This document shows, one piece after another, positions 1 to 12,154 of a stretch of DNA of 64,000 bases. Position 1 is the first letter of the stretch. Every line of letters begins with the position of its first letter. The position numbers and the translations under genes are program-made. The notes beneath the pieces were generated by a model. It was given only the letters and a program-made list of their open reading frames with translations, had not been told where the DNA came from and ran no database searches. The DNA is from Rhodamnia argentea (lineage: Eukaryota > Streptophyta > Magnoliopsida > Myrtales > Myrtaceae). The stretch covers positions 10,614,501 through 10,678,500 of the forward strand of contig NC_063156.1 in assembly GCF_020921035.1 (NCBI RefSeq). The letters run 5' to 3'.

Positions 1-1900
1 GCCTCACCTTATACCTTGCTACTTTGATACTAGAAATGCCCTCCCACCTTTTGAAGACCCATTAGCATCCAACAATTTTCAAGCTCTTGGATACTTTGAC
101 CAACTCCCATGTGAAATTCCATTGAAGTAATTACATCTCCTTGCTCATGAACGTTAACCACCATGCCAACTAAGCACTAGCCATCATCTTATAGTCAATG
201 CATAAACTATATTTGTATAATTACAAGGTACCAATGATTTGATTTGTCTTCTATATTTGCCTGTGGCCAGAGTGTGATATGACCATACTAATTATTTTGT
301 ATGACTGATTTTAGGAACTACAACATCTTCGGTTTCACCTTCTACTACCTCTAAGGTCTCCAAAGTCTCTATTTGAATCTCCACCTCGTTATTGAAATCA
401 TGAATATTTCGCTCAACTAGTTTATGTCTCAAAACTCCTCTATCGAAGCACAATAATCTTGTTGAAGATCAAGTCTATGCTAATTAGAGAATCGAGTGAC
501 CTCGGATCAATTTACCGCAATAAGTAGACTTTCTTCCCATTTGCATAACCTAGAAATATGCACTTCTTTACCCTCAACTCAAGCTTAACATCACTAGAAT
601 GAATGAGTATATATGCAGGTATTTGAATACTCGTAATCCGAAGTGGTCAATAGGTTTCCTCGGCCATACTTCCTCGGGAGGCATCCACTTAATAGCAAAT
701 GATGAATATCTATTACCAAAGTAAAGGGCAATGTTTACTAGTTTGGCCCCAAATTCCTCACCTAGTTTGGCACGCTTTTCGCTTGACTTGAGCTTGCTTA
801 AGTAAAGTTTTGTTCTTACATTCCGTGGCGCTTTTCTACTATGGTGTCCTCAACATTGTGCAATGTCTAACAATCCCTTCTTTCTGAAAGTATTCGGTCC
901 AATTATTACTACAAATCTCTATGCCCTTTTTTATTCTAAGGCACTTGATTTGTTTTTCTGATTGCTTCTTAAAATGTGCCTTAAACTCTTTGAATCAATC
1001 AAACACATTAAATTTGTGCTTTAAAAAGTGTAACCACACCTTCCTTGACGGCATCCGCCACACTACTTGTAGCATTCTACTTATTACCTTTGTTTCTCAT
1101 CATCGAACAATCTCTTCTCATGTGGTCCTCCTCGTTACACTCAAAGCATAACACACCGCTGTTAGACTTCTTAGAGTGCGACTTCGGCCTACTTTTACCT
1201 CTATTACTACTAGACCTCGGTGTTGATGCGTAACTTGATTCACTAGCCCCTTGCTACATCCTACGCTAGACCGTCATCTCGCAACTTCTTCTAACACTTC
1301 TTGAAAAATAAGGCAGACTTCACATCTTCCAAGATAATCACAATATACTCCTGTAATATTGAATCTGTAACCCATGACTCTAGTAGTGAACCCAATAACA
1401 TCATGCCTTGTTTTTCATCAAATAGGGCCTCTTCACATTCTTTAGATCCATCATAAGTTTGTTAAACTCATCATAAGTTTGTTAAACTCATCCAACTAGG
1501 CTCTGATGGAATTATCTTTAGTATATCGAAGTTGAAACATATTTTGACCAAAAAACAAAGCTGAAACATCCTCCTCAACATCTATAGGCAATTATTTAAA
1601 CCCCTGGTTACACAGTGTCAGAAATTTTGCTCACAATTCTTGACATCCTTCTTCTCGACCACTTTTATTACTTTGTCTGATAGGTTCAACAAGATTTTAC
1701 TATTTGCTCTCTCCATCACCTCATCCTTATTGGCATCTTTCATCATTCCAGCAACTTAGCCTTGTCCTAGCCGGACCTTGAGTTGTGAATAATGCACGTT
1801 ATGGTAACGATATACAATCTAAAGTTGTTCCTCTCGTTAAATTTCTCAATTTCTACTTTTACCCAGACATAATTGTAACAAATGAATTTATAGACAAAGA
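1..1900 (-). mobile_element. Decayed Ty1-copia retrotransposon (gag and integrase remnants)
   Basis: Read on the minus strand, about 1740-1290 resembles the copia gag core (a block reading LDEFNKLMM, then LKNVKR). About 1215-1050 carries a CCHC zinc knuckle, CFECNEEDHMRRDC, the usual gag nucleocapsid motif. About 900-300 resembles the integrase C-terminal part: WPRKPIDHFGLRVF followed by KKCIFLGYANGKK. Several in-frame stops and frameshifts break it. Gag and integrase lie only about 150-400 bases apart, so the protease and integrase core are deleted. The left end runs off the window and no LTR is visible. A 20-base stretch is duplicated in tandem inside the gag part (about 1450-1490). It is a dead copy. 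Confidence 0.8.
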
Positions 1901-3850
1901 TCAATTAAGCAAAAGCCCCAAATTAAATCTAGAAATAGTTCTGACATAAATATGTCACAATATAAATAATACTATTTTGATTTTTTTTAACTAGACCTTC
2001 TAGGCTGCAAGTTTATCACCCACTTTGGCGACTTAACTACGAAATTAACATAATGTTAGAAAGGATAATGAATAACATCAACTATATGAAGATTGGTTCG
2101 CAAAGTTAGTCTATCAAATGGTTTAGTACATTGTTGTTGGGGTTGAACATGACCCACTAGTTTGAAGGCATACTTACAATCTGTTGCTTATATGATTTAG
2201 CATATTTTTTTGTAGACCGACTTTAGTATAATTACCGTTACCCGTAAGCTAGCTATGAGCGTGTATGAGATTGATACAAGAAAAATATTACCAATGCTCG
2301 CATAGGTCAATATAATTCATACAATGAGTTACGTGGTAAGCTTTTGTCGAGTATTAAACATGGCTTTTTTAAGCGGTAATGACACTCTAAGTCTGCAAAT
2401 ATTTGGCCATTATTCGACCAACTCTCTGAAACTTCATTTTTATTACAATCAAGTACCTCGACTTTTCAAATTTGGCTCAATGCAAGATATTTGTTGAACT
2501 ATCGAATAAGATAATGGTGAGACTTTTAAACGACCGCAAACGATCATAATGGCATCCTACGTTGCCCCATCAGCGAAGATTTAATGAATAGCTGAGATTG
2601 CCCATGACAGTGGGCACTCTCCCCTAATCATCCAACATTTCAAATCCAACTCTTATTTGTTTTGAAGAAGAGAAGCTCATCCATCGCTGCCGCCCTTGAA
2701 CTCCACCAACAAAGACTTGAAAACCACCATACCAGCAGCTCCACCCGCGTCGACGATGCCACCACCGACCCCACTCCATCAGCGAAGGCTTCATAGATTG
2801 GCCAGAGTTGTCCGTGGTGGGTCTCTCTCTTCTAGTCATCCAACATCTGCACGTTCGCAAAAGTACTAAGTAGTTTGTGGCGCCGCTACCCATTGTTTAA
2901 ATGTTCACTCGCGCTTCGTTTGTTAGTCAGTATTAGCCAGGGGTGTCAATATGAGTCGTTGTCTCGTGTTTTCACTCGTATCTATAAAAGTGAGTTATAT
3001 ATGGGTATGTTCAAATTTGTCATATAGACCATAGTGGATTTTGACTATAAAAAAAAAAGGTCCGAAACAAACGGGTTTAAATGGGTCTGTTATGAAATCC
3101 ACTTTTAGCTCATAAAGTATGAAAAGAATAAAAGGTTTAGTCCACCTTCGTTCTTCCTTCTTCGCTAGACTCTTCTCTCTCTCCCTCTTCGATTGCAACC
3201 ACCGTCACTCGCCAGCTCTCCCCCTCCTCTTTGATCCCAAATGATCGGCGTCGCCATTGCTACCAGCGCCTATCTTTGGCTTCGCCAACACCCATTTCCG
3301 ATGGCCTTCCAAGGAGCTGAACTCATTTTGTCTCCAGAATCGCACACTTCTTTGCTTTCTGGTTGCTCTGGCTTAGCGTACCTGCGGGGAGCAACTCAAT
3401 TATGGCCGATTCGATACATTTTTGCCCAACTCGGCCTCTCCGCAGAATTTCACGGTGTTAATGGTTCCCTGTAGCTCCTGTTGTCTGACTCCTTCCATTT
3501 CGTCTCTTGAAAAAAAAGAGGTTTAAAAAGAAACGATACACAGATAGATAGGATGGAGGCCACTGAGTTTGATGGAGTTAGGCAAGTTTCTCAGCTCCAA
3601 ACAGTGAATTTGATCGAATAGTAGGAATGTTCACTGCATGTCTGAGAATTTGGTTCGGATATTCTTGACCCGATCCGACCCGCCTGACCCATTTGATGGC
3701 CAAACTTGCATGGTTGGTGTGTACACTAGCTTAAAGAACATGGTTGAATCCTGGTTGACTCATATGGGATCACAGCATTTAACGGTGCTGAAATCGATCG
3801 TGCTCATTCCAATGAAATGTCCCGCATTCTTTTGACGAGTTTAGTACTAA
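1901..3850. other. Intergenic stretch without a supported gene
   Basis: AT-rich DNA. Only short open frames of low-complexity composition occur, and none resembles a known family. A sequence near 2940 starts with AGGGGTGTCAAT, like the ends of GGGGTGTC-type MITEs elsewhere in the window (see 45.75 kb), and may be a fragment of one. Confidence 0.4.
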
Positions 3851-3883
3851 GTGCGCACGACACACGCGACCAAACGCAAAACG

Positions 3884-3929
3884 CACGTGGCTCTTCCCCT
3901 CCATGCAAGACCCCACCGTTTTCCACGTG
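3884..3929 (+). promoter_or_regulatory. Two G-box (CACGTG) elements ahead of the F-box gene
   Basis: CACGTG occurs at 3884-3889 and again at 3924-3929, 40 bases apart and about 100-145 bases before the start codon at 4030. G-boxes are bound by plant bZIP and bHLH factors, and the flanking bases (CACGTGG and CCACGTGC) also fit the ABRE core. Position and pairing suggest ABA- or light-responsive control of the F-box gene. This is inference. Confidence 0.5.
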
Positions 3930-3984
3930 CCATGACTGAAAAAACAAAAAACTCACAGCCCAAAACTCCTTACGTAGAACCTCC

Positions 3985-3990
3985 TATATA
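3985..3990 (+). promoter_or_regulatory. TATA box of the F-box gene
   Basis: TATATA lies 40 bases before the start codon at 4030, downstream of the two G-boxes. The spacing allows a short untranslated leader of roughly 10-15 bases. Confidence 0.45.
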
Positions 3991-4029
3991 ACCGCTGTCT
4001 CATCAAGACAAAAGCACTAGGCCAAAGCC

Positions 4030-4794
4030 ATGTCGGCTGGCCCTCCGCCCCAGAACCACCCTCCTCCGCCGTGGGAAGTCGTCCTCCTCGTCTCTCACCA
4101 CCTCGACCCCAAAACCCTGGCGGTCGCCTCCTGCGTCTGCAAGTCGTGGTGCGCCTCCATGTCCTCAGACAACCTCTGGAAACCCGTGTGCGCCTCCCAC
4201 TTCCCTTCTCTCTCCGCCCTCCAGTCCACACATCCCGCCCTCCCCTACCGCCGCCTCTATGCCCTCGGCCTTGCCGCCGCCAGGTGCCGAGCACGTGCCC
4301 CCGCAAAGCCCCACCTGTCCCTTGATGACCTCACGTTCGTCGTCGACGTGTGGTCCCAGGACCTCCACATCACCACCATGTCGAAGCCGGGGGATGAGAT
4401 CGCGCCTGACCCGAACAGGCTGTTCCGGTTCGAGCTCGTTGCCGATGAGGAGCGCCTGTCGGCAATGGAGATCATGGACCACGTGAGGATCACGTGGATT
4501 GTGGCGCTGAGAGGGTGGAAGGCGGTGTTCACGATGATGGAGTGCGAAGGGAAGGCAAGCTTCATTCCCGGGGCCGAGGGTTGGTTCTCGCAGGAGCTGC
4601 CGTCGCCAGAGTGCTGCTCAAGCGCCACCGCCAGCGGGCTCGTGGCGGACTTGAAGTTAGGGTTTGGTAGCAGGAATGTGACGGGGGGGAGAATCAAGGT
4701 CGAGAGAGTAAGCGTGGGAATTCTGAGTATGTCGCGATGGAGGTACGCAAGTATGGAGGATGGTTTGAGGTACTTGCAGAACTTTCTAGCTTGA
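4030..4794 (+). CDS. F-box protein (At5g04010-like)
   Basis: A single exon of 254 codons. Residues about 14-53 form an F-box: WEVVLLVSHHLDPKTLAVAS, then CKSWCASMSSDNLWKPVC, with the usual LW motif before the cysteine. F-box proteins bind SKP1 in SCF ubiquitin ligases and select substrates. No leucine-rich, Kelch or other known recognition domain is visible downstream; the rest resembles the small plant F-box group that includes At5g04010. The first ATG of the frame is used, 40 bases after a TATA box. The first 300 bases are GC-rich with strong C bias at third positions, unlike the AT-rich flanks. An overlapping long minus-strand frame is a shadow of this composition. The F-box call is firm; the subgroup is inferred. 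Confidence 0.88.
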   Translation: MSAGPPPQNHPPPPWEVVLLVSHHLDPKTLAVASCVCKSWCASMSSDNLWKPVCASHFPSLSALQSTHPALPYRRLYALGLAAARCRARAPAKPHLSLDDLTFVVDVWSQDLHITTMSKPGDEIAPDPNRLFRFELVADEERLSAMEIMDHVRITWIVALRGWKAVFTMMECEGKASFIPGAEGWFSQELPSPECCSSATASGLVADLKLGFGSRNVTGGRIKVERVSVGILSMSRWRYASMEDGLRYLQNFLA

Positions 4795-7700
4795 CGTAGG
4801 AATGTGAAAGTTTTTATGTCGGTTGATAACGTGGAAAGGGAGGATATCTCTCTTTGTTGTTTTTGTCGTTATTGTGAGTAAAAATTGAAAAAAAAATCTA
4901 ATTATTCTCAGGCAAAATGGATTTGAGTCATCTATGCGTCTACAGGCGATTCCGACTTTCCGCTTGAAAAGAGGCTGTATGTTTCTATCATGTTGTAATG
5001 CCCGTCTTTATAACCCACCGACCAAAAAAATTTGATAGAGGAAGAAGGCGGGGATAATTGATGTTTTAATCCTAAACTTTCAGGTGAACTGATGTGGTTT
5101 TTAAATCTTAATGCATGAAAATTCACTTCCGATAAATTGTTATATGAAATTACTAACATGACGATCCAATTCACACGTCTTCGATTCGATGAGCTAGAAG
5201 CGGGAGCAGTGGAGCTGAGGCCCTTCGCCACCAAAAGGGTGGTAAGGATGAGATGGTCATGGACGAGCAACCGTCGCGGTCCCATAGGCAATGGCTTCAA
5301 ATGGCTTCCATCACACTCCTCCCGAGGGGATCGTGTCCTTGCAATCGAACTCGAAACATCTTTGGCGGGAAAATCTTCGCATTCTCCTCCTTTCTCCATC
5401 TTATATTCTGAATATTAGAGGACGAGTTCAAGCCACCGTGGACAAGGTCAAGCCACAGTGGGGCACTTTGGTCGATCATGAGGCCTCAATGACGCGCGGT
5501 TGTTGAAAAAATATTAAGATAATAGGAAAAATAAGAGTACGCGAGAAAAGCACGATCAAAATGTCCGAGGCCTACAAGCACCGTCTCAAAGATACTTTCG
5601 TCCCTTGAAGTACAAAATTCGATGAGATAAGCTTTAGCAGTCTATCTTTTCAAAATACAACGGATTTTGTTTCTCATTTTACAAAGAATAATAGAAGGAA
5701 TATACATAACCTTACGTGTATAATCAAGTAAGGAAATGAAAGGTTGAAAAGAAAATAATATTCTCTTTTTACTTCAGTGTATCATGGTAAGGAAATGAAA
5801 GCTTTGAAAAGAAAATAATATTCTCATTTTATTTTATATTCAAACGAAGGAGAGCCGCTAAGAAATCGGCTGTTGTGAAATAATGGGGGGTTTATAAAGA
5901 AATAAATTAAGTTGTCATAGACCCGGTATAAGGCCGTTGTAAAACCGTTATAAAGTGATGGCTTCTATGGCAGTCATCCATTATCAAAGTCATTAGTTTT
6001 AAATTTTTCGAAATTACCGAAATATCCAATAATACTCACATACTTTAAAATGTTTTGAAAAGAGAAAATAGAATAATCTTGAGTTGTCGGAGCGTAGTAC
6101 ATGAGAATTGGTGCTTGTTAGGTTATGTACCAGTTCTAGAAAGAATGAAATATAATTCACGAAATCATTAATGAAGGTTGAAACTTCTATGAACCAAGAA
6201 TTTCTTTTGGGAATTATAATTTTCACTAATCACATTGCACTCCCACAAATTTTGTTGTTCAACGCAGTTTTGCATTAATAGGCCATGAGAATTTTTGGTT
6301 TAGTCATAAGTGCTCTAAAAAAATTCTCATAGGAGGGGCCCCACTCTACACTTATATAAGTGATTCCATCAAATGTATTATGCATTTTAATACACTGCCA
6401 ATAATGGCTATGAAATTCATTAAGAACTTAGCTCAACATTTTTTTAACTGTAGCCTTGCACAATTCTCATCTTAGAAGGGACAATAATTTTTTGATAGTG
6501 TATCACTAGATTAACATTTGACTTGTTATTATCCATATGAACCTAATTCATGACATTGCTAATCATATAGGTTGGGTTACCATTACTGTTGGTTTTCTTC
6601 AACTTGCTTATGCCCCATTCCCCTTGATGTATCGTTCATTAATTTCTTCCCAATGGTTGGTCGGAGGATCAACCAAGTTCATTTTGACGTTACATGTTCA
6701 TTTTGATTTTACATAATCGATGGACATAATTTTATCTTTTTTTTGGTATGGAACATAATTTTTATCTTTAAGTAGCTGCTTTATCACATCATGCCTCAAT
6801 CGGATATATCTTTTAATTATTAAAAGTTCTGTTCTTTGCAATAACTATTGTTGCTTTGCAATAGCGATTACCACTTGGCAATGATGCATAGATATGTAAG
6901 ATGTCGGTTTCATTCCCTTTCGCAAAAAAAAAAAAAAAAAAAATTGGGGTCAATCACGAGAACTTGAGTTGTTTTCGAAACATCAAAATAGATAACTTTT
7001 TAGCATTCGCCTACTAGAGTGTATAAGGGTAAAGTATTATGTTTTCACATATGTGCCTAGCAAAACCTGAGTCTATCACACATTTGCTTTGCATTGGCAA
7101 CAATATTGGCTTTGAAGATGACTACAATAATTATGTCTTTAGAATCATCTGCTTCAATCAAGTCGACTTTTAGTTTAGTAGAATTGTCATTCCTCCCATA
7201 ATATTTTTGGTTAATTTCCAATTTACAACATCTCCACCAAAGATGAACACATATCTACTAGTGTGTTTTGTCTCTTTTGAATCTCGGTTAGAGTTAGCAT
7301 CGCACTTTCCTTATGATACAATGGGAAATTCACGATATAAAATGCTTTAATTGTATCACAGCGCAGTATCCCAAAGAGTGAGGAGCATATTTCCTTTAGC
7401 CATGCCTAAATAAATGAGGCATCCTTAACAATGGGAATATTATTTCGAAGTGCATAATGGCCAATGGCTAGAGCATGGTAATGGTGATATAGCATGAATC
7501 GGAACTGCAGAGGTGGAGGCATCAACTACGGCGGCAACGGCAACGTGGAAGTTCCAATTTAATAATCCATAAGGCAATCATCCTTCAAATATTGCATAAC
7601 ATGAAAAGTAAGAATAGTTGAAAATACGTTGAAAAATATGAGAAAAGTAATATCAAACTATCTCAGATGTACAAGCACAAGCAGTGATAGACACAATGGC

Positions 7701-8023
7701 AGTTCGTGCGGCTCCAACGAACAAAGGGAGGGTAACGAGAGCGACAAAATGTCGATCAGGGTGGCGGCGAGAGTTCCACCCTTTGAATACCCTTAAGCTT
7801 ACTATGTCCCGGAATAGGTCCATGTGGATATGTATAGGTACCTCCTTATTTGAGATGTTTCCACCCCTTTTTGAAATACAAGAAAGTAATTGCAACTGTT
7901 GCTTCAAGAATTCTAATCTTGATGTTATTTTATCAAGAAGTTAGATATTTTCTCGAATGGAAAGGAAAAAAAAAACAGTGAGGATAATGCAATGTAATGA
8001 CCGCATTTTCTTGTCTGCGCATC

Positions 8024-8025
<2 letters not shown>
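4795..8025. other. Intergenic stretch, no gene seen
   Basis: AT-rich DNA with many stops in all frames and a pure A run at about 6925-6943. Two near-copies of a 35-base phrase beginning AAGGAAATGAAAG lie at about 5733 and 5790. I recognise no coding family here. Confidence 0.5.

Positions 8026-8057
<32 letters not shown>
8026..8057 (+). repeat. (CT)n microsatellite in the 5' leader of prfB3
   Basis: A pure CT run of about 32 bases lies 61 bases ahead of the start codon at 8119. A second, shorter CT-rich run (about 8281-8310) follows directly after the first exon, inside intron 1. CT leaders of this kind are common in plant genes and can be bound as GAGA repeats by BBR/BPC factors. Confidence 0.8.
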
Positions 8058-8062
<5 letters not shown>

Positions 8063-8118
8063 TAAAGGGACGGTGCGATCCGTCTCCTTCAAATTCAATC
8101 CTCTTTTCCCATCCCAAA

Positions 8119-11100
8119 ATGGCGGCAGAAGCTGTTCTTGTTCGGAGAAGCATAAGCTCTGCTTCATTTGGCTCAAAGTGGCGGACGCCGCAGCCGCACA
8201 AGTTCGAGGTCTCGCGCTGTACAGTCTGTGCTTGTAGCTCCGTCGACGGCAGAAACAAGTTCTACAAAGAACTTGGTCCCTCTCTCTCTCTCTCTCCCTC
8301 TCTCCCTCTCTCGCCTGATTCCATTATGTTGGTCTTTCTTGAATGCTTTCAAGAGGGTAATTCTTCGTTTTTTCAGATTAAGATAGAGTGCTCGGTTCAT
8401 TTGCAAACGTACATGTGATAGATGGTGAGATTCTTTGACATGTCGTTTAGACTGCTTGTGAAAAAATCCAAAGGTCGTGGTAAAGAAAAAAAAAAGGAAA
8501 GAGTGAACTTTCCGAAATCCATCGTTCAGACAATCATGTCTTTCTTGTAAAATTTGCAGTCAGTACATATCTTTTGGGCTTGTAGCTTTCTCGCCTGGCC
8601 TTTTGCTTATCTTATTGACTTCCCGCGAATTCAACAGAGAACTCCCATATGTGAGGGGTTGTTGTGATTCAAAAACAAAAAGTTATCACCCTAGAGGAAA
8701 GATTCTTCCTTTCTTTTCCCTCGGTGTTCCAAATATCCTTGGTCTCGCAGTTAGCTCTTCAGAATTTCGAAGCACGGGTTCATTTGATTTCTGTGGTTGT
8801 GTTTTAGCCGTTGCGAGAAAGTTATGTCGAACGTGATGAAAAGGATGGGTTTTGCAAAATGTGACTTCTGTCAGAGGAATTTAAGTAAAAGTGTGATTTT
8901 CTTGTCTAGTCTAATGCGAGTTCTGTGAAATGTAAGGAGTGGTGTTTCTGGGATGTTGCTGGGATATAAATCATTGCATTTAGGAATAAATATAAAATTG
9001 GTATTTCTTTTTCTCCAGGGTTGTTTGCGCTAAAAAAGAAGATCGAAGATGCAGTTCAACGCACTGAGATGATGGCTCCTACTGCACTGCAAATCGAAGA
9101 AGCAAGATGGGTTAAGCTGGATGGACTGATTCGAGACTACGACCTCTGGGATGACCCTGCTAAAACCAATGATGCTCTTGTGAAGTTGGCAGATATTGCC
9201 AGCGCAGTCGACGCTCTGAGGGATTTAACTTACAAGGTGATGTGGAATGCCGTATCCATCTCGTAGAATGTGTGGATTAAGTTGGGCAATTGTTGGGTCA
9301 TTGGTTTCACAATATCTGTGCCGAACTCTGAAAGCATGTGCCCATACTTCTTGTCACATCTCTTCTTCTGAGATTAACTTGATTCGTAATATGTGAATGA
9401 CTGTCATGTCTAGTTCAACTGTATCAATTGAAGGGAGTGCAACTGCTGGGCTTTAGTTGGCTTTTGTCTGCTGCAATTTGCAGGCAGAAGAAGCAAAGCT
9501 GATTACTCAACTGGCGGAGATGGATGCTATTAATTATGCTCTTTTCGAGCAGGCATACACTGCATCTTTGGATATGGGCAAGTTTTTTGACCGGTATGAG
9601 ATGTTAAAGCTTCTTAAGGGACCATATGATGTGGATGGAGCATCGATGGTCATCAAAGCTGAATCCAATGGCAATTACCATGAGGTTTAATAATTTAACT
9701 TTGTTTCCAGGATAATTATGCCTACGTAAATAGATGATGATTTATATAGACTCTTCCATCGTAATGGCCATTGAGATAGACTGGATGTGAAGTCTCTGGT
9801 TCCTGCTTTTTTATAAAGGTTACACCAAAATATGGGAGTTTCAAAGAACATGAGAATGAAAAAACATGTAATGGTGTGACATCATTAGGGGAATGATGTT
9901 AGTATATACATATGCTTGTGCGGATCACCATGTCCGTTAGTTCTCATATACGAATCTCTCTGCTTGACGACTTAGATATCTTGAATACCGATCGTGGGAT
10001 TTCTCGAGGGTTTAGCGGATATTTAATTTAGTTTCTAGTATCGTTAGTCCCGTGGGATATATTCGCATCTCCCTCCCCTGAATTTTAGTTTGCCTTTAGC
10101 TCTTCTATGCTTTCGGAAGTGAACATTGAGTGAGAATGTGATGGCTATCAAAAGAATAATGAGAAAAAAAGGAAGAGGTGAGAATTTGATCAGTCTGGAT
10201 AGTGGTTCGATATCTTCACCACTATGAGGATACTTCTGCGATGAGGGTACTTCGTCTCGACATCAATATGAACTAGGGCAGGGGATGATTAGTTACAACA
10301 GGTGCAATCCTGGAAAGAACTGAACGACATTTATATTGGACTGTAATATTCATCTATAATGGGGATATATTTTTCTTCCATTACCTATTTCAATGTTATT
10401 CCTTGTTTATGCTGACCAAAAAAAAAAAACAAAAACTTTTGGGCTTATGCCTCTGCCGGCTCCAATCTCTCTATCTCTCCTGCATTTGCTGCTCCAGTTA
10501 TGGGCTGAAAAACTACTGAGAATGTACCAAAAATGGGCTGAGAAGCAAGGTTACAGAGGGAGGATTGTAGAGAAGCGTCTGGCAAAGAACGGTGGAATCA
10601 CTTCTGCAACAGTTGAATTTGAATTTGATTATGCATATGGTTATCTTCAAGGTGAGATGGGTGTTCATCGATTGATAAGAAGTTCAGAAACTGGATCAAC
10701 AATTGATGAGGTAGGGTTACAGTTATTGTTGTCATTTTGATGAAACATTGACTTATGCATACTTGCTATTGGTTTTTGACTTCTTCTTAATAATGGGCTC
10801 CGAATGATTCCTTTCTTCTCTTTCCGGAGATCTCAGACGGCGAAAGTGGCATCTTGTCAGTGCATGATTAATATCAAGAACTAAGTCTATTAAAGACGTC
10901 ACTGACATGTAAATGACTGTGCACAAGGAAGAACATATCGAAATTGGAAGATTGATTGTTTTTGTGGCTCTTTCATCAATCAAAGCAGCTAGATATGAAC
11001 TTGTACTCGTGACTCCTTATCGTATATATTTGTGTAAATTCTTTCTTGACCTTACCTTAATCGCACACTTTAGATGTTTGTGGCACCTAGATGTATACAT

Positions 11101-12154
11101 GTACCCTAGAGTCTAACATCAGTTCAAAGATATAAGATATGCAACTTCAAGTGGCATGTGAATTAATTTTGCACGAGCTTAAGGTTGATAGTTCACTCAA
11201 AAACATCGCCAAGGGAATAGCTGCATTTTATAGGATCCTACCATTCTGGCCTTTTCTTTTTCTTTTTATAGCAATATCTGCTTCTTATCCAATAGTGAAT
11301 TGGAGGTCGAGATGAGCCTCTTCTGTGGAATGTGTTTCTGTTCTGCTACATCATTGGCCCCTTAAATCCCTGCCAGTTCCTCATTTTAGTACTCAAAATT
11401 TGCAGGTTAGCTTAGCCGCTGTTGATATAATTCCTCTGTTCCATGGTTCGGCCCCCGACCTACAAATTAATGAGGAGGATTTGCTAATCTTGTGCCCACC
11501 ATCATCACCTGGAGTAGAAGCCAGTGAAGGCTGGTCTGGAGTTGTTATTCAGCATGTTCCTACTGGTTTTGCCGTCCAATCTTCAAGTAATGAGTTGTCT
11601 ATTCGTTCATTTGTTGGAGTCCACCTTCCAACTCTAATTTGTTTATCAATGGTTTCCGCAATCCGGTTTTTACTCTAGAGAGAAGCAAATGCCGGTTCCT
11701 CAATAGATGGCAAATTATGCCTGTCCATTTTGATTGTTGGTGGTGATAAGACTTCTATGAAATCTTTCGACCTGTGTGGGAACACACGTTCATGATTGCC
11801 TGTCTAGTACCACATTTTTTTTGTGATCGAAAAATAAGACCTTGAAATTTTTATCCCACAGGTGAAAGGAGCATTTTTGCAAATAAGACCAAGGCCCTCA
11901 ACCGGTTGAAGGCTAGACTTCTTGTCACAGCCAGCGATAAAGGAGTTCCCGACATAAGTGGCATCAAGAAAGAAGATATGTTCGATGTATGGCAAGACGA
12001 GGCCCGAAGATACGTTCTTTACCCTCACAAGCATGTGAAAGATGTAAGAAGTGGTGTTGAAATTCCTGACCTGTGTTCTGTTTTGGACGGTAATATAGAA
12101 CCTCTAATTGGAGCTCATATCCATATGAGACGCTCAAATGACATGGCTCGATAG
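8119..12154 (+). CDS. PRFB3: Plastid release-factor-like protein PrfB3, without GGQ
   Basis: Six exons fit in frame: 8119-8275, 9019-9236, 9484-9684, 10498-10710, 11406-11586 and 11862-12154, giving 420 residues. All introns are GT-AG. The N-terminus (MAAEAVLVRRSISSASFGSK) looks like a chloroplast transit peptide. The middle matches the class I release factor domain (WAEKLLRMYQKWAEKQGYRG, GVHRLIR) and the end matches the RF2 C-terminus (ANKTKALNRLKARLL). The catalytic GGQ loop is replaced around residues 296-312 by SSPGVEASEGWSGVVI, and the stop-codon-reading SPF tripeptide by a stretch reading SSETGSTID. Arabidopsis PrfB3 has lost the same motifs and stabilises petB transcripts instead of ending translation. 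Length and changes fit that protein closely. Confidence 0.9.

Noticed and set aside
2624-2893. Minus-strand frame of 89 codons
   Set aside because: Composition-driven Trp/Arg-rich peptide without domain, start context or homologous neighbour.
4165-4697. Long minus-strand open frames (105 and 146 codons) under the F-box gene
   Set aside because: They are shadows caused by the GC-rich codon use of the plus-strand gene and show no family similarity.
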